Both the position numbers and the translations under genes were made by a program. Under the pieces are notes generated by a model. It did no database searches, was not told the origin of the DNA, and worked only from the letters and a program-made list of their open reading frames with translations. From Chloroflexota bacterium (GTDB lineage: Bacteria > Chloroflexota > Chloroflexia > QHBQ01), in the NCBI GenBank assembly GCA_025355955.1, contig JANXYP010000105.1:1-52744 (forward strand): DNA of 52,744 nt, given 5' to 3'. Positions 24,668 to 32,823 of the stretch are shown here, piece by piece; within the stretch, counting starts at the first letter, position 1; each line of letters starts with the position of its first letter.

Positions 24668-24923
24668 GTCAGCATCTCCAAAGCGGCGCGCAGGTCAGTG
24701 GCGCTAATCGGCGCTTCCAGGTGGGCGCGTTCGTCTATCTCAATCACCGGAATCACGTACTGATAACGCGCAAACAGGTTGGCATCGGAGTTGATATCCA
24801 CTTCACTGATGTTCAGCCGTCCATAGCTGCCCGCGTCGTCGAAGCGTTCCAGCAACTCTAGCGCCTGTTCGCACAGGTGGCAGCCATCCTTCATGTACAT
24901 AATAACGTTGTGTTCGGTCATCG
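24664..24923 (-). CDS. glutaredoxin-like thiol protein
   Basis: 85 residues with a thioredoxin fold: VIMYMKDGCHLCEQALELLE carries the CxxC pair (CHLC), then EVDINSDANLFARYQYVIPV with the cis-proline, then IDERAHLEAPIS. It matches DUF836-type glutaredoxin-like proteins. The start is ATG 24921-24923; an upstream ATG at 24931 directly abuts TATAAT (minus strand, 24935-24940), so transcripts probably begin between the two and the mRNA is nearly leaderless. It would be the cytoplasmic thiol donor at the head of the redox operon. Confidence 0.82.
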
Positions 24924-25048
24924 CAGTTCCCATAATTATACGGTCAAAAGGTTGGATAAGTATTTGTCAGTTTCGGGATATTGCAAGCAATTATACCACG
25001 CAGCGGGCTGACGTGCCAGCTTGCGGGTGCGGTTTAGCACTCTCTCTG

Positions 25049-25057
25049 TGCTATAAT
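25049..25057 (+). promoter_or_regulatory. extended -10 promoter for the FAD oxidoreductase
   Basis: TGCTATAAT is a perfect extended -10 (TGnTATAAT), 31 nt before the TTG start. No -35 is evident. Confidence 0.6.
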
Positions 25058-25087
25058 ACCCCCACCATAGCAAGGAGGAGGGGCGTA

Positions 25088-26770
25088 TTGGCAAGCGATA
25101 GCAACTACGACGCGATCATCATCGGCGCGGGGCATAACGGGCTGACCTGCGCTGCGTATCTGGCGAAGGCCGGGTTGCGCGTGCTGGTGTTGGAGCGGCG
25201 TGAACTGGTGGGCGGCGCGGTCTACACCGAGGAGATCTGGCCCGGCTACAAGGTGGACACCTGCAGCGTGTTCCACATCATCATCCACAAATCGCCAGTG
25301 GTGCAGGAGCTGGAGCTAGAGCGATATGGACTGCGCTACATGGATATGGATCCGTTCGGCTTCGCCCCTTTCCCCGACGGCAGCAGTATTACTTTTTACA
25401 AGGACCTCGATCGCACCTGCGCCAGCATTGCCAAAATCAGTGAACATGATGCCCAGGCGTATCACGATTTCGTGACCATGTGGGGGCGGTTCAACGATGC
25501 CGTCTTCGCCGTGTTCAACACCGCGCCAACCAGCGGCGGCATTGGCCGCGTGGCGTTGCAGCGGCTGGCGCAGATGCGGGCCGCCATATCGGGTAGCGGC
25601 ATTGGCAGCAGCGGGATGGTGCAGCAGGTGCTGGCCCCCTACGGCCAGATTGTGCGGCAGACCTTCGAGAGTGAGCAGGTGCGGGCAGCGGTCGCCTGGC
25701 TGGCAGCACAATCGGGGCCGCCGCCCAGCGAGATCGGCAGCGGTGACCTGGCTGGGGTGCAGTCGCTGTACCACGATGTGGGGGCCAAGCACCCGGTCGG
25801 TGGCAGCGGCGAACTGGCCTACGCCCTGGCCCGCTGCGTCGAGGCGCACGGCGGCACGGTGCGGGTCGACGCGCCGGTCAGCCGCATTGTGGTGCGCGGC
25901 GAGCGCGTCGCGGGCGTTGAGTGCGCCGACGGCAGCTACTACACCGCGCCGCTGGTGGTGAGCAACGCCCATGTGCAGACTACGCTGCTCAAGCTGGTGG
26001 ATAGCCACGACCTGCCCGCCCGCTTCCGCCAGCGGGTGGCGGGCATCCGCGTTGGCAACGGTATCGGTATGACCATCCGCTGCGCGATGAAGGAATTGCC
26101 CAGCTACACCGCCACGCCATCGAGCCTCAATCCGTTCGGCTATGCCGAACACCACAACGCGATGCAGCTGATCTGCCCTAGCGTGGATTACCTGCAGAAG
26201 GCATACGACGAAGCGGCGCAGGGGCAGCCCGCCAGTCACCCCGCGCTGGTGGTAATGACCCCCAGCGGGATTGATCGCAGCATCGTACCGCAAGGCAAGC
26301 AGTCGCTTTACATCTGGGCGCAGTACCACCCCTACAAGCTAGCAGGAGGCCAGCAGTGGGCCGACATCCGCCAGCGCGAGGCCGAGCGGCTGCTGGCAAC
26401 TCTGGGTGAGTACGCGCCCAACGTGCTTGATGCGGTGGAGGATGTGTTCATCGAGGATCCCGAAGATTTGGAGCGGCGAGTGGGGCTGGTCAGTGGCAAC
26501 ATCATGCACGTTGATATGTCGCTCGATCAGATGTTCTTCTTTCGCCCGCTACCCGAACTGGCAGGCTACCGTACCCCTATTAGCGGCCTCTACCTGACTG
26601 GAGCCAGCACCCACCCCGGCGGCGGCGTATCGGCAATGCCGGGGCGCAACGCGGCTAACGTCGTGCTGGGCGATCTGGCAAAGCGCAAGCGCTGGTTCGT
26701 GGGACCGCTAGTTGCGGGCGCGGCAGCGGCAGGCGCGGCGGTGATGATAAGGCGTAAGCGCGAACCGTAA
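25088..26770 (+). CDS. CrtI/PYROXD2-like FAD-dependent oxidoreductase
   Basis: 560 residues. Start TTG 25088 is chosen because AAGGAGG (25072-25078) lies 9 nt upstream and an extended -10 precedes it; no ATG fits. The N-terminus is the dinucleotide-binding fold AIIIGAGHNGLTCAAYLAKA, then VLVLERRELVGGAVYTEE as in phytoene-desaturase-like enzymes. The C-terminus has the second FAD motif GLYLTGASTHPGGGVSAMPG. A final hydrophobic segment with basic end (VAGAAAAGAAVMIRRKREP) may anchor it. No carotenoid genes are near, so it is best called a PYROXD2-type oxidoreductase of unknown substrate. Its last 63 nt overlap the convergent oxidase gene. Confidence 0.88.
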   Translation: MASDSNYDAIIIGAGHNGLTCAAYLAKAGLRVLVLERRELVGGAVYTEEIWPGYKVDTCSVFHIIIHKSPVVQELELERYGLRYMDMDPFGFAPFPDGSSITFYKDLDRTCASIAKISEHDAQAYHDFVTMWGRFNDAVFAVFNTAPTSGGIGRVALQRLAQMRAAISGSGIGSSGMVQQVLAPYGQIVRQTFESEQVRAAVAWLAAQSGPPPSEIGSGDLAGVQSLYHDVGAKHPVGGSGELAYALARCVEAHGGTVRVDAPVSRIVVRGERVAGVECADGSYYTAPLVVSNAHVQTTLLKLVDSHDLPARFRQRVAGIRVGNGIGMTIRCAMKELPSYTATPSSLNPFGYAEHHNAMQLICPSVDYLQKAYDEAAQGQPASHPALVVMTPSGIDRSIVPQGKQSLYIWAQYHPYKLAGGQQWADIRQREAERLLATLGEYAPNVLDAVEDVFIEDPEDLERRVGLVSGNIMHVDMSLDQMFFFRPLPELAGYRTPISGLYLTGASTHPGGGVSAMPGRNAANVVLGDLAKRKRWFVGPLVAGAAAAGAAVMIRRKREP

Positions 26771-27838
26771 TCCCGGATTCATCACCAAACTGGCATCCAC
26801 ATCAGCAACCTTCGTCCGCCCACAAAGCATCATATCGCGCTCTAGTTCGTCGCGCAGAATGGTCAGCACGCGGGTTGCCCCTGCCTCACCGCCCAGGGCG
26901 AGGCCATAGATGATTGGCCGACCGAGCAGCACTGCGCGTGCTCCGAGCGCCAGCGCCTTCAGCACATCGGTGCCGCGCCTCACTCCGCCGTCGAGCAGCA
27001 CTTCGAGCCGTCCGCCCACTGCGTCTACCACTTCAGGCAGCGCATCGAGCGTAGCCAACGCACTATCCAGTTGCCGCCCGCCGTGGTTGCTGACAATGAT
27101 CGCCGCCGCGCCGTATTGCACCGCCAGCACAGCATCCTCACCAGTGATTACCCCTTTAACCACGATAGGCAGACCGCTGCGGGCGTGCAGCCAGGGGATG
27201 ATCTCCCAGGTGACGGTGTTGCCCCACAGCTTTGTTGGTGGGTCGCCCGCATCTTGTTTCGCGATCGGGATTACGGCCCGATCGGACAGCGTCTGGTTGC
27301 CCAGTATCATGCCAGCGGGCAAGTCGAAACTGTTGCGAATGTCGCGCTCACGCTTGCCCATCTCTGGCAGGTCAATGGTAAGTACCAGCGCCTTTGCCCC
27401 GGCGTGAACGGCGCGGTCAATCAACATCTCGCTAATGGCGGGGTCTTCCTGCAGATATAGCTGGAACCAGAGCGGCGCACCCTGTTTGGCAATCTCACTG
27501 ATGGCGTAGTTGCTCTCAGTGCTGACCACCATAAGCGTGCCGAGCGCTGCTGCGGAGCGGGCGGTTGCCAGTTCGCCGTCGGGGTGGGCAAGCTGGTGGT
27601 AGGCGCTGGGAGCGACCATCACCGGAAAGCTGATCTGCTGACCGAGTACGGTGGTGGCAAGATCGACCTTGCTCACATTCACTAGATAGCGGGGGCGCAA
27701 CCGCCAGCGGCTGAAGGCAGCGCGGTTCTCGCCCAGCGTCAGCTCATCATCCGCGCCGCCTGCGATGAAGTCGTAGGCGGCTGTCTCGATGTATGGCCGC
27801 GCCAGTTCGTCAAGCTCTAGCAGGTTGGTGAAGTTCAT
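26708..27838 (-). CDS. FMN-dependent alpha-hydroxy-acid oxidase/dehydrogenase (lactate oxidase-like)
   Basis: 376 residues from ATG 27836-27838 (GAGG upstream; a GTG three codons earlier is possible). It is a TIM-barrel flavoprotein of the glycolate/lactate oxidase family: YDFIAGGADDELTLGENRAA at the N-terminus, VMVAPSAYHQLAHPDGELAT, FQLYLQEDP, the catalytic SNHGGRQLDSALATL with His and Arg, and the FMN-phosphate site DGGVRRGTDVLKALALGA. The substrate may be lactate, glycolate or a longer 2-hydroxy acid. The C-terminal ~20 residues (TPYHHRRACRCRARN) extend past the usual end and are encoded within the convergent gene's 3' end, so they may be non-ancestral. Confidence 0.92.
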   Translation of the reverse strand: MNFTNLLELDELARPYIETAAYDFIAGGADDELTLGENRAAFSRWRLRPRYLVNVSKVDLATTVLGQQISFPVMVAPSAYHQLAHPDGELATARSAAALGTLMVVSTESNYAISEIAKQGAPLWFQLYLQEDPAISEMLIDRAVHAGAKALVLTIDLPEMGKRERDIRNSFDLPAGMILGNQTLSDRAVIPIAKQDAGDPPTKLWGNTVTWEIIPWLHARSGLPIVVKGVITGEDAVLAVQYGAAAIIVSNHGGRQLDSALATLDALPEVVDAVGGRLEVLLDGGVRRGTDVLKALALGARAVLLGRPIIYGLALGGEAGATRVLTILRDELERDMMLCGRTKVADVDASLVMNPGLRFALTPYHHRRACRCRARN

Positions 27839-27936
27839 ATTTCGCACCTCTAGCTGCGTCAGGATACTGCCCTACGCCGATAAGCATTATACCGCATTTT
27901 GGCGAACGCAGAATCGGAATTGGCGTTGCGCGATAC

Positions 27937-27965
27937 TTGCGTTTTAGCCTTAGTTGGTGTATAAT
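27937..27965 (+). promoter_or_regulatory. sigma70-type promoter of 6S RNA
   Basis: TTGCGT (27937-27942), 17-nt spacer, TATAAT (27960-27965). Expected start near 27972, just before the predicted RNA. Confidence 0.75.
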
Positions 27966-27971
27966 GACCTC

Positions 27972-28177
27972 AACAAAAGTGAAGAGACACCCTGCGGTGT
28001 TCGTGATGTTTAACTAAGTTTTGTTCCAACAAGCTTACGTCGGGAGCAGGTCTGACTGGGGGGTTGGACACGCCGAACTCAGCGTCGGTAGCCCATAATC
28101 CTTAAAAGACGTTCCCACCTGTCTGCTAGACAGGTTCAAGACGACGTGAACACACGGCACAGGTGGGGTATCTTTTT
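27972..28177 (+). ncRNA. ssrS: 6S RNA
   Basis: A ~200-nt non-coding transcript between its own promoter and holA. The 5' part (GACACCCTGCGGTGTTCGTG) pairs with the 3' part (GTGAACACACGGCACAGGTG): CGGTGTTC pairs with GAACACACGG and ACCCTG with CAGGTGGGGT, giving the closing stem. Inside is a large internal bubble containing AAGTTTTGTTCCAACAAGCTT, then a long irregular hairpin, as in 6S RNA, which mimics an open promoter and binds housekeeping RNA polymerase in stationary phase. A TCTTTTT run at 28171-28177 marks the end. The call is by motif and shape; a covariance-model score would settle it. Confidence 0.75.
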
Positions 28178-28197
28178 GCCTTGCGCCAGGAGAAATT

Positions 28198-29331
28198 ATG
28201 CCCCTGTTTATCCTCTACGGCCCCGACCGCTACAGCATGGATGCCGAGACTAAGCGGCTGCTCGATACCTACCTGCCAGCAGAGCAGGGTGGGCGCGACT
28301 TCAATCTGCTGCGCCTCGATGGGCAGAAGGTGAGCGCGGATCAGCTGGCCCAGTCGGTGCAGGCGCTACCTTTCCTCGGCGACAAGCGTGTAATTATCAT
28401 TGATGGCTTGCTGGCCCGCTTCGGCAAGGCAGGCAAAGCGCAGATCGAAGCTACAGGGGATATGGATAACGAAGCGGGTGTGGCCGACGACGAACCTCCC
28501 ACCGCCAGCCCGACTGCGCCGACCGCAAAGGGCAAGCGCGGCAAGTCCGCGCCCGTCTCATCGAGTCCGGTGGACGCAATCGGCAGGATACTCACCGATG
28601 CGTCGGACGGCGCAGTAATCATCACCCGCGACGCAGTGTTGCCAATCAAAGAGAAGGGCAAGCTGGGCTGGAAGTTGAATCTGCCGCGCAACAACCCGCT
28701 GACCAAATACCTGAAGGGCGAACAGATACCCTGCCTCGCGCCGCAAGGTCTGGCCCTGGCCCGCTGGGTGGAGGATGAGGTTAAGCGTTACGGGGCGAAG
28801 ATTGACAAGAGTGCGGTGGATTTGCTCACTGCTGACCTCGGCCCTGAAGACGATCGCAGCCAACTGGCGCAGGAGCTTGGCAAGCTGGCAACCTACGCAG
28901 GCGAAGGTGGGCGAATTGATGCCACCACCGTGCGGCTGCTCACCCCTGCCAGCGTGCAGGAGGACGTATTCAGGCTGGTCAACGCTATGGCCGAGCGCGA
29001 CATCAAGACCGCACTGGTGATGCTGGAGCAGATGCTGGGCAGCGGCCATCACCCATTCGAGTTGCTGGGAACAATCGCCTGGCAGTTCCGCAACCTGCTT
29101 CAAGTGAAGGAGCTAGACCGCAAGCGGATGCGCCCCGCCGAGATTGCCGAGCGGGTGGGGATGTCGCCATTCGTGGCGCAGAAGAGTGCGGAGCAGAGTC
29201 GCGCCTTCAGCATCGAGCAGCTAAAGGACATTCACCACCGCCTGCTGACCTTCGATGCTGCCGCCAAACGCAGCCTGGTAACACCCGAGCTGGGGCTGGA
29301 GTTGCTGGTGGCGGAGGTGTGTAGGAAATAG
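28198..29331 (+). CDS. holA: DNA polymerase III subunit delta
   Basis: 377 residues from ATG 28198, with CAGGAG upstream. HolA opens the sliding clamp in the clamp-loader complex. The N-terminus has FILYGPDRYSMDAETKRLLD and LPFLGDKRVIIIDGLL, and the C-terminal collar domain runs from about residue 230 (DVFRLVNAMAERDIKTALVM, HPFELLGTIAWQFRNLLQVK). Between them at ~85-125 is a Pro/Ala/Lys-rich insertion (TASPTAPTAKGKRGKSA), probably an exposed disordered loop. It is followed directly by heptad repeats and by a 93-bp element, with rpsT convergent, an arrangement often seen (holA next to rpsT) in bacteria. Confidence 0.93.
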   Translation: MPLFILYGPDRYSMDAETKRLLDTYLPAEQGGRDFNLLRLDGQKVSADQLAQSVQALPFLGDKRVIIIDGLLARFGKAGKAQIEATGDMDNEAGVADDEPPTASPTAPTAKGKRGKSAPVSSSPVDAIGRILTDASDGAVIITRDAVLPIKEKGKLGWKLNLPRNNPLTKYLKGEQIPCLAPQGLALARWVEDEVKRYGAKIDKSAVDLLTADLGPEDDRSQLAQELGKLATYAGEGGRIDATTVRLLTPASVQEDVFRLVNAMAERDIKTALVMLEQMLGSGHHPFELLGTIAWQFRNLLQVKELDRKRMRPAEIAERVGMSPFVAQKSAEQSRAFSIEQLKDIHHRLLTFDAAAKRSLVTPELGLELLVAEVCRK

Positions 29332-29352
29332 TTTTAAGTTTTGAGTTTTGAG
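29332..29352 (+). repeat. heptanucleotide array (TTTTGAG type), 3 units
   Basis: TTTTAAG, TTTTGAG, TTTTGAG start at the base after the holA stop codon and run into the 93-bp element. Confidence 0.8.
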
Positions 29353-29354
29353 TT

Positions 29355-29447
29355 ATACCAATTAGCCGAGGTGATATTATAGTTCTGTAGGGGCTAACAA
29401 CGGTTCGCCCTGCCTCAATCTATAGCGGCAACACAGCTAATGGATAT
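29355..29447 (+). mobile_element. 93-bp inverted-repeat element, copy 1
   Basis: Starts ATACCAATTAGCC and ends AGCTAATGGATAT, with a central pseudo-palindrome ACGGTTCGCCC. It is the same length and largely the same sequence as copies at 40491 and 42725, so it is a MITE-like or REP-like family. The remaining ~160 nt up to rpsT show no gene. Confidence 0.8.
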
Positions 29448-29610
29448 TACTCGCACCGATCGTATATTTTCGTGGGGGGCGGGCTGCGTTCGCTCTGGTG
29501 CAATTTACACGATCTCCTAAACTCATTTCTATTGTGCAAAGGATAATGCAAAAGCAAATGCCCCTGAGCATATTGCTCAAGGGCAAACGAAAGGTCGAAG
29601 CTCACTGCTT

Positions 29611-29638
29611 CTAGCTTTCAACTTGTAGCTTTCAACTC
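29611..29638. repeat. heptad-phased 14-nt repeat at rpsT end
   Basis: CTAGCTT TCAACTT GTAGCTT TCAACTC: two 14-nt units, each two heptads, ending in the rpsT stop codon (minus strand TGA at 29637-29639). Confidence 0.7.
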
Positions 29639-29954
29639 AAGCAGCCGCAGGCGCGGGCGTATAGCCCTGGGCTTTGCTCAACTTGTGCATCATGCGCGAC
29701 TTGCGGCGGGCGGCCTGGTTCTTGTGGATGATACCCTTCGCGGCGGCCTTGTCCAACGCCTTCTGTGCCTCATGCAACGATGCGGCTGCATTTTCGAGGT
29801 TCGGAGCGATCGCCGCCTTGCCAATGCCATGCCCGTGAATCTGCCGCTCAGTGCGGGTGATCAGGGTCTTGATCTTCGATTTGGTGGTGGTGTTACGCAC
29901 GCGCTTGCGTGCAGATGAGCGCATTGCCTTCAGGGCAGCCTGCTTATTTGCCAA
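29637..29954 (-). CDS. rpsT: 30S ribosomal protein S20
   Basis: 105 residues. The start is placed at TTG 29952-29954 because GGAGG (minus strand, 29963-29967) lies 8 nt upstream and the product then begins ANKQAALKAM, matching the usual MANxxSAxKR start of S20; an ATG five codons earlier would include the ribosome site in the gene. The rest is the helical, basic S20 fold (SSARKRVRNTTTKSKIKTLI, GIIHKNQAARRKSRMMHKLS) that binds 16S rRNA. A rare TTG start fits the known translational control of S20 in E. coli, which uses UUG. The C-terminus APAAA is a short extension. Confidence 0.9.
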   Translation of the reverse strand: MANKQAALKAMRSSARKRVRNTTTKSKIKTLITRTERQIHGHGIGKAAIAPNLENAAASLHEAQKALDKAAAKGIIHKNQAARRKSRMMHKLSKAQGYTPAPAAA

Positions 29955-30113
29955 ACTATTTGCCTCCATCGAGCGCAGCAAACCTGCGCGGCATTATCCA
30001 AATGATCTTCATTCCCTCGCCTGCTGTGGAAGAGGGTTAGGTTGGGGTAGCGCTTAACGCCCGCTTAGAGGGCGCAAGAATGCAACGCCCGTCACGGTGC
30101 GTAGCTGAGAGGT

Positions 30114-30142
30114 ATTATACCCCAATCTGAGTGAAAAAGCAA
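30114..30142 (-). promoter_or_regulatory. sigma70-type promoter of rpsT
   Basis: On the minus strand TTGCTT (30137-30142), 17-nt spacer, TATAAT (30114-30119). It predicts a ~150-nt leader before the TTG start, long enough for autoregulatory structure. Confidence 0.65.
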
Positions 30143-30225
30143 GCAGTGCAAGCGGGCATTTCAGCCGAAAACAAACAGGTTTTGTAGGGGCGGGTTGCAC
30201 TCGCCCCAGGAGAAGGAGCAACACA

Positions 30226-30798
30226 ATGCAAATCCGACTCATGCAGGAAGCCGACATCGCCCATCTGGATGAGATTGACCCCACTGCTACCAGCAGCAGC
30301 TATCTGGAGATCGAGGTGGACAGTGGACCAGGCATAAATCACGGCTTTCGCCTGGTCGAGCGCGAACTATGCCCGCCGATTGTCAAGGGTGATAGCTATC
30401 GCTACGGTTGGGCCGAGCGCCAGCACGCCCGCCGCAAGCTGACCGAAACGAGTGGGCTGATGGTGGTGGTCGAGGATGGGGATAAACTGGTAGGCGCGAT
30501 GGAGGTCGAGCCGAGCGATTGGAACAACGCCGCCACAGTGTGGAACATTCTGCTCTCACCGGCGGCGCGGGGCAAAGGGATTGGCCGCCGCTTGATCGGC
30601 TGGGCAAGCGCCTGGGCGAAGGAACACAGCTATCGGGCGTTGCTGCTGGAGACGCAGAGCAACAACCCGGCGGCCTGTCGTTTCTACCAGAGTTGCGGCT
30701 TCCAGCTTGTGGGTTTCAACGCAATGCTATACACTAACGACGACATTGGCAGGCAGGATGTGGCTCTATTCTGGTGTCTGCCGCTAGACCAGGCATGA
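30226..30798 (+). CDS. GNAT acetyltransferase (streptothricin-acetyltransferase-like)
   Basis: 190 residues from ATG 30226, with AGGAGAAGGAG upstream. The acetyl-CoA motif is LSPAARGKGIGRRLIGWASA at ~105-125, followed by LLLETQSNNPAACRFYQSCG and the tail ALFWCLP. This order and the N-terminal MQIRLMQEADIAHLDEID resemble the Sat family, which acetylates streptothricin on the beta-lysine. Whether it gives resistance here is not known; many chromosomal relatives act on other amines. A GGGGCGGGT/ACTCGCCCC hairpin (30187-30207) sits just before the ribosome site and may affect translation. Four heptads overlap the stop codon. Confidence 0.82.
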   Translation: MQIRLMQEADIAHLDEIDPTATSSSYLEIEVDSGPGINHGFRLVERELCPPIVKGDSYRYGWAERQHARRKLTETSGLMVVVEDGDKLVGAMEVEPSDWNNAATVWNILLSPAARGKGIGRRLIGWASAWAKEHSYRALLLETQSNNPAACRFYQSCGFQLVGFNAMLYTNDDIGRQDVALFWCLPLDQA

Positions 30799-30818
30799 GG
30801 CACGAGGCATGAGGCACG
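30791..30818 (+). repeat. heptanucleotide array (AGGCATG/AGGCACG), 4 units
   Basis: AGGCATG, AGGCACG, AGGCATG, AGGCACG across the stop codon (TGA 30796-30798) of the acetyltransferase gene. Confidence 0.8.
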
Positions 30819-30939
30819 AGTGAAGGGCAAAAAGCCTCTCCCCCTTGCGGGTTCCCTGTGGGTGTTTGGTGAGGGGTAGTGGTGAAGAGCGCCAACGTTC
30901 ATCGTAAGCAGTAACCGGGCTGATTGCAAGGATCGCCAG

Positions 30940-32583
30940 ATGGCCCAGACCCGCCAGTTTCCAGTCGAGGATGAGCAACCAGAGGGCGCAGCGCAGCCAA
31001 CCGCCAGCGTAGGCCGCGCCGTGGCCCGCAACACCATTATCGTAATGACCGCGTTCGTCCTCAGTCGGATGCTAGGGCTGGGGCGCGACATCATCCTCGC
31101 CGCCGTGTTTGGCACCGGCAACGGCCTGGGCGCTTACGTGGCTGCCTTTCGTGTACCTGATACCATCTTCCTGCTGGTTATTGGCGGAGTAGTGGGTAGC
31201 GCGTTCATTCCCGTGTTTAGCGCGATGCGCCAGCACAAGGAATATGACGCATCATGGCGGCTGACATCTACGCTGATTAACATCTCGCTGGTGATAATAT
31301 CGCTGGTGGGGATAGTGGCGGCCCTGCTTGCGCCGCAGTTGGTCGGCGGCATCATCGCGCCAGGGTTCAAGCCAGAGCAGCAGGCGCTAACCGTAGACCT
31401 GACCCGCATCATGCTGCTGTCGCCATTGTTCCTGGGACTGGGTGGCTGGGCGCAGGGAGTGCTGAACGCAGAGAACCGCTTTGCCTTGTCCGCCTTTGCC
31501 CCCATCTTCTACAACCTGGGCATAATTAGTGGGGCGTTGCTGCTTGCGCCCACCTTCGGAGTTTATGGCCTGGCCTGGGGGGTGGTGATCGGCGCGTTTC
31601 TGCACTTTGCCAGCCAGGTACCAGGGCTGATCAAAGTAGGGATGCGCTACCAACTGCGGCTGAACCTGCGCGATCGGGGCGTGGGGCAGGTGGTGCGGCT
31701 GATTGGCCCGCGCCTGATCGGCCAGCTTGCCTTCCAGGCTAACTTCATCATCATCACCGCACTGGCAAGCGGGCTGGGCGAGGATCGGGTGTCAGCCATA
31801 AACTACGCCTACGGGCTGATGATGCTGCCGTTCGGCGTGTTCGCCCTCAGCCTCAGCACGGTCATCTTCCCGACCCTGACCGCGCAGTTCGCCCGCCGCG
31901 AAACCACCCAGATGCGCGCTACCCTTTGGATGGGGGTACGGGTGCTGGTGTTCATCAGCGCGGCCTGTGCAGGTGGGCTGCTGGCGCTGCGCTACCAGAT
32001 TATCGCCCTGCTCTACCAGCATGGTCCCAGATTCACCGCCACCGCAACCGAGCTGGTGGCCGAGCCGCTGCTCTGGTTCAGCCTGGGGCTGGTTAGCTAC
32101 TCGGTGGTCGAGGTGCTAACCCGCAGTTTCTACGCGATGCAGGATACGCGCACGCCGGTAAAGATCGCGGTGGCGACTGTGCTGCTCAATGCGCTGTTCG
32201 CGGTGTCGCTAATCGGCCCGTTGGGGCAGAGCGGGCTGGCCCTCAGCCTGGCGGCAAGCACGACCTGCGAGCTGATGATGCTACTATACTTCCTGCGCCG
32301 CCGATTCGCCCGCGAGAACGAAGCGGGGCAGGAGCGCGAGACCCTAATCTCGGCGCTGAAGAGTAGCGCGGCTGCGGCGGTAATGGCCGCCGTGCTGTTG
32401 GGCCTGAACACCCTGCTAGGCAACTGGGGCATGGATAGCACAGCAGGCGAATTGGTGCGGGTGAGCAGCAGCATCGCGTTGGGCGGCGCGGTCTACCTGG
32501 CAGTCGCCCGCTTGCTCGGCAGCCGCGAACTGAACGAGGCAATCAGCCTGGTGCGGCGACGACGTGGTGCAGGGGTGGCTTAG
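30940..32583 (+). CDS. murJ: lipid II flippase MurJ
   Basis: 547 residues with ~14 hydrophobic segments. It starts with a short hydrophilic tail and then VARNTIIVMTAFVLSRMLGL followed by GRDIILAAVFGTG and YVAAFRVPDTIFLLVIGGVV, the MurJ/MviN N-terminus; the arginines in the first segments line the central cavity and are needed for lipid II transport. Further on, FALSLSTVIFPTLTAQFARR and VEVLTRSFYAMQDTRTPVKI are typical. It flips lipid-linked peptidoglycan precursors across the cytoplasmic membrane. AAGGAT lies ahead of ATG 30940. It looks monocistronic. Confidence 0.94.
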   Translation: MAQTRQFPVEDEQPEGAAQPTASVGRAVARNTIIVMTAFVLSRMLGLGRDIILAAVFGTGNGLGAYVAAFRVPDTIFLLVIGGVVGSAFIPVFSAMRQHKEYDASWRLTSTLINISLVIISLVGIVAALLAPQLVGGIIAPGFKPEQQALTVDLTRIMLLSPLFLGLGGWAQGVLNAENRFALSAFAPIFYNLGIISGALLLAPTFGVYGLAWGVVIGAFLHFASQVPGLIKVGMRYQLRLNLRDRGVGQVVRLIGPRLIGQLAFQANFIIITALASGLGEDRVSAINYAYGLMMLPFGVFALSLSTVIFPTLTAQFARRETTQMRATLWMGVRVLVFISAACAGGLLALRYQIIALLYQHGPRFTATATELVAEPLLWFSLGLVSYSVVEVLTRSFYAMQDTRTPVKIAVATVLLNALFAVSLIGPLGQSGLALSLAASTTCELMMLLYFLRRRFARENEAGQERETLISALKSSAAAAVMAAVLLGLNTLLGNWGMDSTAGELVRVSSSIALGGAVYLAVARLLGSRELNEAISLVRRRRGAGVA

Positions 32584-32597
32584 ATATAATGCAAATA

Positions 32598-32676
32598 GGA
32601 GTTACGCAGTTGCTGTATAGTTGTGTCCGTTAGGTAGGGGCGAACCGTTGTTCGCCCTGCTGAATTGCATAACTCC
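32598..32676. repeat. inverted-repeat element (TIR GGAGTTACGCAGTT)
   Basis: GGAGTTACGCAGTT at the left matches inverted AATTGCATAACTCC at the right (12 of 14). The core is GTAGGGGCGAACCGTTGTTCGCCC. A partial copy lies at 49683. Confidence 0.7.
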
Positions 32677-32739
32677 AGTGTAAAGCAGATGACAGTTTAA
32701 CCTTACCAAATTGCTACTCTATACATGACCATTCTCCTA

Positions 32740-32768
32740 TTGTGATCCATCTTCACTGCTGGTACAAT
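32740..32768 (+). promoter_or_regulatory. promoter of the riboswitch-CAP transcript
   Basis: TTGTGA (32740-32745), 17-nt spacer, TACAAT (32763-32768). Expected start near 32775, about 50 nt before the riboswitch. Confidence 0.6.
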
Positions 32769-32823
32769 AGGCACAGGTGAGAAATAAACCACCTTACCAA
32801 ATCGCACTTTTATATTGCATACG

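Noticed and set aside
25316-26329. 337-residue open frame on the minus strand
   Set aside because: Antisense to the FAD oxidoreductase; no domain, rich in His/Arg/Gln as shadow frames are.
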